A DNA stretch of 64,000 nucleotides, taken from contig CAYTWT010000331.1 in NCBI GenBank assembly GCA_964442185.1, forward strand, positions 1-64,000, read 5' to 3'. Source of the stretch: CADEEV01 sp964442185. GTDB taxonomy: Bacteria > Acidobacteriota > Vicinamibacteria > Fen-336. A model generated the notes under the pieces. It was given only the letters and a program-made list of their open reading frames with translations. It searched no databases and was not told where the DNA came from. The translations under genes were made by a program, and so were the position numbers. The first letter of the stretch is position 1. Each line of letters opens with the position of its first letter. Positions 58,697 through 64,000 of the stretch are shown one piece after another.

Positions 58697-60445
58697 TCAT
58701 TCGCTCCGGCGCAGCAGCCGTGGCGCCGCGATCAGCGCGGCGCCGTAGACGACGAAGCTCAAGAAGAGTGCGGCGGCGCGGCCCGCGGGCAGGTCCTCCG
58801 CCAGCAGCTTCAGCCCGCCCAGGGCGAGGAGCGGATAGACGAGCCAGCCCAGCTCGACGAGGGCGAAGCGGCGACTGGCCGCGGCCAGGCCCACGGCCAG
58901 CATCGCGAGCGCGCCGCTGCGGAGCGTCGCGACGGCGGCGGGCCGCCCTGCAACGCCTAGCAACTGCGCGGCCTCGGCGACGAGGAGCCCCGCGACCAGC
59001 CAAGCAGAAAGGGCGGCCGCGACAGCATGGGGGAGGCGCTTCCAGCCGCTGATGGCGCGATCTGCCGCCAGCACCCGGTAGCACGCCAGGGCAGCTGCCG
59101 CGCTGAACCAACCGAAAACCTCTAGGAACTCGACCCGGGGTGCACTGAGGAGGTCGCGGGTCGCCGTGCCCAAGGCGCCGCTCGAAACGACCGCTGCACA
59201 GAGGAAGACGACACCGTGGGCGCGCAGCGTCATGCGATCGAGGCTGCGTCCCAACCACACGCCGGCCAGGCCCAGCCCCGACCACACAAGGGCGCGGCCG
59301 CCGGCCCCGAGCAGCACGCTGCTCTCGAGCAGGACCAGCACGCCACCCGCGGTCGAGTAGAAGTAGAAGTTCCTCGCCTGCCCGAGCCGCCGCTCGACGT
59401 AGACGAAGGCGACGGCGTAGCCGAGGAGGCCGAGCAGGGAACCTGCGAGGCCGAGCGCCAGCCCCGAGCCACCGCTGGCCGCCCAGATCCGCTCTGCGCC
59501 AAGGAACCCGAGGGCCAGGGCCGCGCTTCCCTGCATCACGTCGAAGGTCCCCACGGCCCGCTCGAGCCGCAAGGTTCGCGTCGCGATGCTGATGAGGTAC
59601 ACGGCAGGTAGGGCGAGGGCGCCCGCGGCCGCGGCGACGGGGTGGATGGGCGGGTAACCCTCGGGGAGGCCCGACGGGCGGCCCGCGAGCCAGGCCAGCA
59701 CGAGTACAGCCACATCCAGGGCCAGCGCCGGCACGAAGCGGAGGCCGGGCCACGGGCCGTGGAGCGCGACGGCCTCGACCAGCGCGGCGATCGTGAGCAG
59801 CGCGAGAATCGCGGGGAGCAGCTCCTGCGTCGCGACCAGCAGCGCCGCGGCCGTCACGACGGCCACGCAGGTCCCGGTCCAGAGCAGCAACCACAAACGG
59901 TGGCGCGTCGCCACGGCCGCTCCCGCCGCGAACACTCCGACGAGGGCCGCGAGTGCTCCGGAAGGCGCCAGGATCCCGAGCCGCGTGCTCGTCTCCCACA
60001 GAAGCGGATAGGCGATGAGAACGGACGCGAGAGCGTGGAAGTCGGCCCGCAGCGTCTGGCCGCCAGCCGCCGCCCGGTCGGCCAACAGCGTGAAGAGAAG
60101 GGCATAGGCGAGCCCGAGTGCGACGCCGCCTATGGGCGATAGCATCCCGGCGTCGGTCAGCGCCCGGATCAGATAGGCGCCGGCCAGCGCCAGGACCGTT
60201 TGCCCGGACAGCGCGAGCAACCCGGGGCCAGAGTCGGCGGCCGGCAAACCCTCAGCCGACGTGGCTCGGGCTCTGGCGGGAGCCGCCTCGAGCAGCGCTT
60301 CGGCTGTCACCGCTGGCGCGGGGACGGCCGCCGCGGGGGCGAGACTGCTCGCGGCCTCGATGGCGCCCACACGCGCCGCGACGCGGGCAAGCTCCTGCTC
60401 CAGGGCTGCGAGCCGCACCTCGGTCGGGTCGAGCGGGTTCCGCAT
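58697..60445 (-). CDS. Polytopic membrane protein (DUF2339-like)
   Basis: The 582-residue protein has a short N-terminal coiled coil (EVRLAALEQELARVAARVGAIE), an Ala/Pro-rich linker, and about fourteen or more hydrophobic helices rich in Ala and Leu. It resembles the DUF2339 family of large membrane proteins without known function. It follows the NrfD-like gene by 63 bases on the same strand and may be the last gene of that operon. It has no cofactor motif. Function unknown. Confidence 0.6.
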   Translation of the reverse strand: MRNPLDPTEVRLAALEQELARVAARVGAIEAASSLAPAAAVPAPAVTAEALLEAAPARARATSAEGLPAADSGPGLLALSGQTVLALAGAYLIRALTDAGMLSPIGGVALGLAYALLFTLLADRAAAGGQTLRADFHALASVLIAYPLLWETSTRLGILAPSGALAALVGVFAAGAAVATRHRLWLLLWTGTCVAVVTAAALLVATQELLPAILALLTIAALVEAVALHGPWPGLRFVPALALDVAVLVLAWLAGRPSGLPEGYPPIHPVAAAAGALALPAVYLISIATRTLRLERAVGTFDVMQGSAALALGFLGAERIWAASGGSGLALGLAGSLLGLLGYAVAFVYVERRLGQARNFYFYSTAGGVLVLLESSVLLGAGGRALVWSGLGLAGVWLGRSLDRMTLRAHGVVFLCAAVVSSGALGTATRDLLSAPRVEFLEVFGWFSAAAALACYRVLAADRAISGWKRLPHAVAAALSAWLVAGLLVAEAAQLLGVAGRPAAVATLRSGALAMLAVGLAAASRRFALVELGWLVYPLLALGGLKLLAEDLPAGRAAALFLSFVVYGAALIAAPRLLRRSE

Positions 60446-60508
60446 CAGTCATCCTCCGCGGGGGCGCCGCCTAGATCGCCCCGGCGCACTGGGCGGTCTG
60501 GAGGGCCC

Positions 60509-61699
60509 TCAGGCCTCCGCGCTCACGCCACCCTCTGCCGCCTTCGGCCACGGAGGCAGCAGCTTGACGAGGCCCCACAGGATCACCAGCGGCAGGAGGA
60601 GCAGGATCAGCGCCGGCAACAGCCCCTCGCGGGTCGCAAAGGCCATCTTGTACGATGTGTACCCAAGGTAGCTCTTCGAGAAGAGCTGTCCGCCGATCAC
60701 CACGTTCCAGCGCATCGCAAAGATGCCGACCAGGGTCAGGATGCCGGCGAGGCCGTACAGGTGGACCCGGTCGCGCTCCGCCAGGCGCACCACCTGTACG
60801 AAGGCGAGGATCGCGATGGGCGCCAGCGTGCCGAGGACGATCTGCAGGATCACCTGCGAGCCATAAAGGCGCGTGTGCACCATGAAGTCGAGGGACTTGA
60901 AGGACTCGTCGGCCTCGTAGATGCGGTGGAGCAAGTCCAGCATCTCGAGGGAGAAGTCGATGACGAAGGCGTAGAGCAGGTAGCGGGCGATGGTGTCGAC
61001 GCACTCCATCTGGATCGCCTCCCGTTTGGCCCACGAGACGAGCATGTACATGAGCAGGACCAGGGCGATCCCCGAAACGATCGCCGAGAACAGGAACACG
61101 ATGGGCATGAGGGGCGTCGACCACCACGGGTTCGCCTTGATCGAGCCGAAGATGAAGCCCACGTATCCGTGGAGCAGGAAGGCCGAGGGGACCCCCACCA
61201 GCGTGACGAGCCAGCCGACGCGCTCGTCGACTTTCAGCGCCCCTTCGCTGATGTTGTCGGAGCCCAGCGTGAGCAGCCGGTAGACGCTCCGCAGCGCTCC
61301 GCTGCTGCTGCGCGAGAGCAGCACGATGTCCTTGCGGTAGTCGAGCCAGATCTCCAGGAGCAGCACGACCATCAGGTACCAGAGATAGACGAAGCCGAAC
61401 ATCGCCATCGCCGACGAGGTGTGCGGCGTCAGGTACATCTCCAGGGAGCGTTCGGGGTGACCCAGGTGCAGTTGCAGCGGCAGCGGGGCCACCAGCATGA
61501 ACGCGAGCGCCGTCAGCAGCGAGAGCCGGTAGGTGGGCTTCACGGCCTCTACCTTGAAGACGCGCTCGAGCGAAGCCAGGATGAACGCCCCGGCCACGAG
61601 CCCGGTGATGAAGGGATACAGCACGATCAGGACGCTCCACTGGAGCTCCAGTTCGTTCGGGTACATGTAGCCGTCGACGCCTGAGATCAGGCCCTGCAT
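60509..61699 (-). CDS. NrfD/PsrC-type quinone-interacting membrane subunit
   Basis: The 396-residue protein has about nine to ten membrane helices, beginning with LELQWSVLIVLYPFITGLVAGAFILASLERVF and followed by the LGHPERSLEMYLTP region, both typical of NrfD/PsrC proteins that anchor iron-sulfur partners and exchange electrons with quinone. The gene starts nine bases after the 4Fe-4S gene stop. No molybdopterin or heme catalytic subunit is present, so the module probably links quinone to the tetraheme cytochrome. Confidence 0.88.
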   Translation of the reverse strand: MQGLISGVDGYMYPNELELQWSVLIVLYPFITGLVAGAFILASLERVFKVEAVKPTYRLSLLTALAFMLVAPLPLQLHLGHPERSLEMYLTPHTSSAMAMFGFVYLWYLMVVLLLEIWLDYRKDIVLLSRSSSGALRSVYRLLTLGSDNISEGALKVDERVGWLVTLVGVPSAFLLHGYVGFIFGSIKANPWWSTPLMPIVFLFSAIVSGIALVLLMYMLVSWAKREAIQMECVDTIARYLLYAFVIDFSLEMLDLLHRIYEADESFKSLDFMVHTRLYGSQVILQIVLGTLAPIAILAFVQVVRLAERDRVHLYGLAGILTLVGIFAMRWNVVIGGQLFSKSYLGYTSYKMAFATREGLLPALILLLLPLVILWGLVKLLPPWPKAAEGGVSAEA

Positions 61700-61708
61700 C
61701 GCTTCACC

Positions 61709-62470
61709 TCACCGCACGGAGCCGTCGAGGCCGTTGTAGTAGACCTTGGCGCCAGTGGCCATTTGCGGCTTCAGCACCTGGATCATGTGGGTGCGCAGGT
61801 ACTCGTGGACCGGATCGTTCGGGTCCTTCAGGTCGACCAGGGTGCGGGCAGCTGTGGGGCAGGTCTCGCAGCAGGCCGTGGTGAGCCCCTTCGTGATGCG
61901 GTGGTAGCACAGCGAGCACTTGTCCACCGTCTGGGAGTTGGGATCGATGAAACGGCAGCCGTACGGGCAGGCATGGACGCAGTAGCGGCAGCCGAGGCAG
62001 TACTTCTTGTCCACCAGCACCACGCCGTCGGGGCTCTCGAAGGTGGCGCCCACGGGGCAGACCTGAACGCAGGGCGAGTGCGCGCAGTGGTTGCATAGCT
62101 TGGGCACGAAGAAGTTCTTCGAGCCGTCGCCCGAGCGGTACTTCTCCCGGAAGCCGTCGTAGCCTCCGTTGGGCGAGTCCACCTCCGGGTGCTCGATGTC
62201 GGCGCCGGGGACGTGGTAGCGCTCGACCCAGGTGCGGAAGTAGAAAGGATCCTTCGGGACGCCGTTCTCCTCCTTGCAGGCCTGCACGCAGTTGCCGCAT
62301 CCGATGCACGCCTCCACGTCGATGATCATTCCCCACCAATGGTCGGTGGCCGTGTAATTCGGAGCCGCCGTCGGCTCGCCGGCCAGCACGTGCTCGAGCG
62401 CCGCGCTGGCCGCGCCGGTGAGGAGCAGGAACTTGCCACCCTGGATCAGGAACTCCCTGCGATCGCTCAT
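61709..62470 (-). CDS. Four-cluster 4Fe-4S ferredoxin subunit (NrfC/PsrB type), Tat substrate
   Basis: The 253-residue protein has a twin-arginine signal (SDRREFLIQGGKFLLLTG), then cluster motifs CIGCGNCVQAC, CNHCAHSPCVQVCP, CLGCRYCVHACP and CSLC...CCETCP, the four 4Fe-4S pattern of NrfC/PsrB/DmsB proteins. It should be exported folded by the Tat system (tatA is at 1.5 kb) and act with the NrfD subunit at the periplasmic side. Gap to the tetraheme gene is ten bases, to NrfD nine. Confidence 0.93.
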   Translation of the reverse strand: MSDRREFLIQGGKFLLLTGAASAALEHVLAGEPTAAPNYTATDHWWGMIIDVEACIGCGNCVQACKEENGVPKDPFYFRTWVERYHVPGADIEHPEVDSPNGGYDGFREKYRSGDGSKNFFVPKLCNHCAHSPCVQVCPVGATFESPDGVVLVDKKYCLGCRYCVHACPYGCRFIDPNSQTVDKCSLCYHRITKGLTTACCETCPTAARTLVDLKDPNDPVHEYLRTHMIQVLKPQMATGAKVYYNGLDGSVR

Positions 62471-62480
62471 CGGCTCTCCC

Positions 62481-62942
62481 TCAGAGCTTCGGCGAATGGG
62501 GCTTGTGACATTCGAGGCAGGTCCCCGGCTCCGCGTGGTCCTTCGGGCTCACCTGCGGGAAGCCTGCGGGCTTTGCCACGTTCGACGCATGACAGGTGAG
62601 GCACAGTGCGGCCGTGGGCCGGGCGGGCTTGCCGGCCGACTCGTCACCGGCGGCGTGACGCGCCAGGGCGCCGTGGCAGGCCTCGCACGAAACCCGCTCG
62701 TGCTTGCTCTTCTTGCGGGCCTCTACAACGTCTGCGTGGCAGTCCTCACAGACGGCATGCCCCGCGAAGGACACCGGCCGTGCGCGGTTCTCCTCCAGGG
62801 AGTCGGCCCGATAGTGGCCGTACAGCCCGAAGCTCGCGGGGACGAGGAAGGCCTTGAGCACCAAGAAGACGACCAGGCCGGCCGCGAACAGGCCCAAGAC
62901 CCGGAGGAGATGCTCGTAGTCCCCGAAGCGGTCTCCCTTCAT
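62481..62942 (-). CDS. Membrane-anchored tetraheme cytochrome c
   Basis: ATG 62942 has GGAGGG six bases upstream and gives 153 residues: one N-terminal membrane helix (LLRVLGLFAAGLVVFLVLKAFLV), then YGHYRADSLEENRARPVSFAGHAVCEDCHADV and the motifs CEDCH, CEACH, CLTCH and CLECH. It heads the minus-strand operon with the four-cluster iron-sulfur and NrfD proteins. It likely passes electrons between these and soluble periplasmic cytochromes. Confidence 0.9.
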   Translation of the reverse strand: MKGDRFGDYEHLLRVLGLFAAGLVVFLVLKAFLVPASFGLYGHYRADSLEENRARPVSFAGHAVCEDCHADVVEARKKSKHERVSCEACHGALARHAAGDESAGKPARPTAALCLTCHASNVAKPAGFPQVSPKDHAEPGTCLECHKPHSPKL

Positions 62943-63202
62943 GCAGTCCCTCCAGAACCGACTTGGGTTTCGCGGTGCAAGATCCGTGCGCACCATGAAC
63001 ACGAGCAGCGCGGCTGTAGCGCGCACCCCGCGGAGCAGGAGCTGCGCCCCTCGCACTGTGCGGCGCAAGGAGTGCGCGCTCGTCTGTCGCCAGGGCGGGG
63101 GGAAATGCAGGGCGTTGCTCGAAGAGCGCTGGGCGGAGCCTGCCGTCGCCGAGCAGCCGTAGGCCGTAGCCACCCCGTGCCGTCATGCGAGAATGGCGAG
63201 CG

Positions 63203-64000
63203 ATGCGGCGCGTCCTCTACGCCACGCTGCTGTGCTTCGCGGCAGCGACGCTTGCCTGTTCCCGCCCGGCTCGGATCGAGCGCGTCGTGCTGCTCGGCTT
63301 CGACGGCGCCGCGCCCAACCTGATCGAGCCGCTCGTGGCGCGGGGCAAGCTGCCGGCCCTGAACAGACTCATGGCAACGGGCGCCTACGGCCACCTCGGC
63401 AGCTTCGCACCGAACAAGAGCGGCATCCTGTGGACCTCGATCGCGACCGGCAAGTCGATGCTGAAGCACGGCATCGTGGACTGGACCTACGTGAATCGGC
63501 AGGGCCTCACGGTGCCGTACGAGGATCGCGGCAGACGCGTGAAGACGTACTGGGAGATCCTCTCGGAACGAGGCATCACGACGGGTACGATCAACTGGTG
63601 GATCTCCTACCCGCCGCCGCCGCTGCGGAACGCTTTCATCGTCAGCAACGCCTTCAAGCGCGACCAGCGCCCCGACTCGGTGCATCCCGCCTCGCTCTTC
63701 GCGGAGCTGAGCGGCCTGCGCGTGCCGTTCCCCTCGGGCGTCGACGCCGAAAGGCGCCGCGAGGGTTTTCCCGAGTGGCGTGAAGAGGACGCGACCGTGC
63801 CGCTGCACGGGGCCCGGGCGATCCTGAGGTCGTACCCGTTCTACATCGCGCAGGACCTGACCATCGATCGCGTGAGCGACGCACTCTTCGCGAAGCGCCC
63901 CGTCCAGGTGTTCTCGACCTATTTCCGGCTGGTGGACGTGACGAGCCACTTCGCGACGCATTTCCTCGATCCGAAGCTGTACGCCGAGGTCGTCGCGAAG
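63203..64000 (+). CDS. Alkaline-phosphatase-superfamily (type I phosphodiesterase) protein, 5' part
   Basis: The frame is open from ATG 63203 (ATG 63185 in the same frame is possible) to the end of the window, about 266 residues. The N-terminus has a hydrophobic signal (RRVLYATLLCFAAATLACS) ending in Cys, suggesting a secreted or lipid-anchored protein. The metal site VVLLGFDGAAPNLIEPLV and the NKSGILWTSIATG nucleophile region are typical of the superfamily; VDVTSHFA appears near the end. The substrate is unknown and the 3' part is missing. Confidence 0.7.
   Translation, partial: MRRVLYATLLCFAAATLACSRPARIERVVLLGFDGAAPNLIEPLVARGKLPALNRLMATGAYGHLGSFAPNKSGILWTSIATGKSMLKHGIVDWTYVNRQGLTVPYEDRGRRVKTYWEILSERGITTGTINWWISYPPPPLRNAFIVSNAFKRDQRPDSVHPASLFAELSGLRVPFPSGVDAERRREGFPEWREEDATVPLHGARAILRSYPFYIAQDLTIDRVSDALFAKRPVQVFSTYFRLVDVTSHFATHFLDPKLYAEVVAK

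Noticed and set aside
58692..59999. 435-codon minus-strand frame overlapping the DUF2339-like gene
   Set aside because: Arg/Gly/Pro-rich without hydrophobic pattern; the other frame has regular membrane helices.

Overview
This 64 kb window is GC-rich chromosomal DNA, roughly two-thirds G+C by eye, from a diderm bacterium. The diderm signs are a Pal lipoprotein, heptose isomerase GmhA, RseP, and an outer-membrane MtrB/PioB-type barrel with its decaheme partner. Gene order (tilS-hpt-ftsH-folP-cdaA-ybbR-glmM-pdxJ, and uppS-cdsA-dxr-rseP), Hanks-type Ser/Thr kinases with a PP2C phosphatase, and abundant multiheme cytochromes suggest a lineage in the old 'Deltaproteobacteria' sense (Myxococcota/Desulfobacterota-like) or a related deep phylum. 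The sequence alone does not fix the taxon. Coding density is high, start codons are often GTG or TTG, and many neighbouring genes overlap by 1-4 bases.

Layout. 1-6.9 kb: the end of a TolB-like propeller gene, a LysW-like carrier protein, LarE, TatA, Pal, a membrane Ser/Thr kinase followed by two secreted or anchored beta-rich proteins, and a PuuD-like membrane protein. 7-17.4 kb: a DnaJ-like protein, GmhA, a deoxyhypusine-synthase-like protein, a YhhN protein, a phosphatase, UvrA, RlmN and an ArnT-like glycosyltransferase. 17.4-18.9 kb: a small integration scar with an integrase remnant, a TacA/TacT-type toxin-antitoxin pair, a further coding fragment and tRNA-Arg(CCG). 18.9-21.5 kb: a heme operon led by a 54-residue cysteine-rich protein, then hemB and hemL. 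21.5-34 kb: tRNA(CAU), tilS, hpt, ftsH, folP, cdaA, ybbR, glmM, pdxJ, PP2C, a kinase, an SDR, a GAF protein and a HOGA-like aldolase. 34-38 kb: an operon of envelope glycosyltransferases and a lipid kinase. 38-43.6 kb: pyrE, truA, uppS, cdsA, dxr, rseP. 43.6-47.5 kb: XdhC, an M1 peptidase with HEAT repeats, and a VapB antitoxin fused to a VapC remnant.

47.5-63 kb is the energy-metabolism part. It holds a ferritin-like protein and a two-subunit 2-oxoacid:ferredoxin oxidoreductase (KorAB), then a dense respiratory island: an MtrB-like barrel with decaheme MtrA-like cytochrome, an 11-heme membrane-anchored cytochrome with a cytochrome b, a monoheme cytochrome, a NapC/NirT-type hexaheme protein, and a tetraheme/4Fe-4S/NrfD quinone module. 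By motif count these proteins carry 32 heme c sites in about 10 kb. The most economical reading is an electron route from menaquinol through periplasmic cytochromes across the outer membrane, or the reverse. No terminal reductase and no surface MtrC-like cytochrome lie in the window. The window closes inside another alkaline-phosphatase-superfamily gene.

A second theme is regulatory. Many start codons sit 7-9 bases after a lone TATACT/TATCAT/GATAAT-like hexamer in otherwise GC-rich DNA, suggesting frequent leaderless or near-leaderless transcription.
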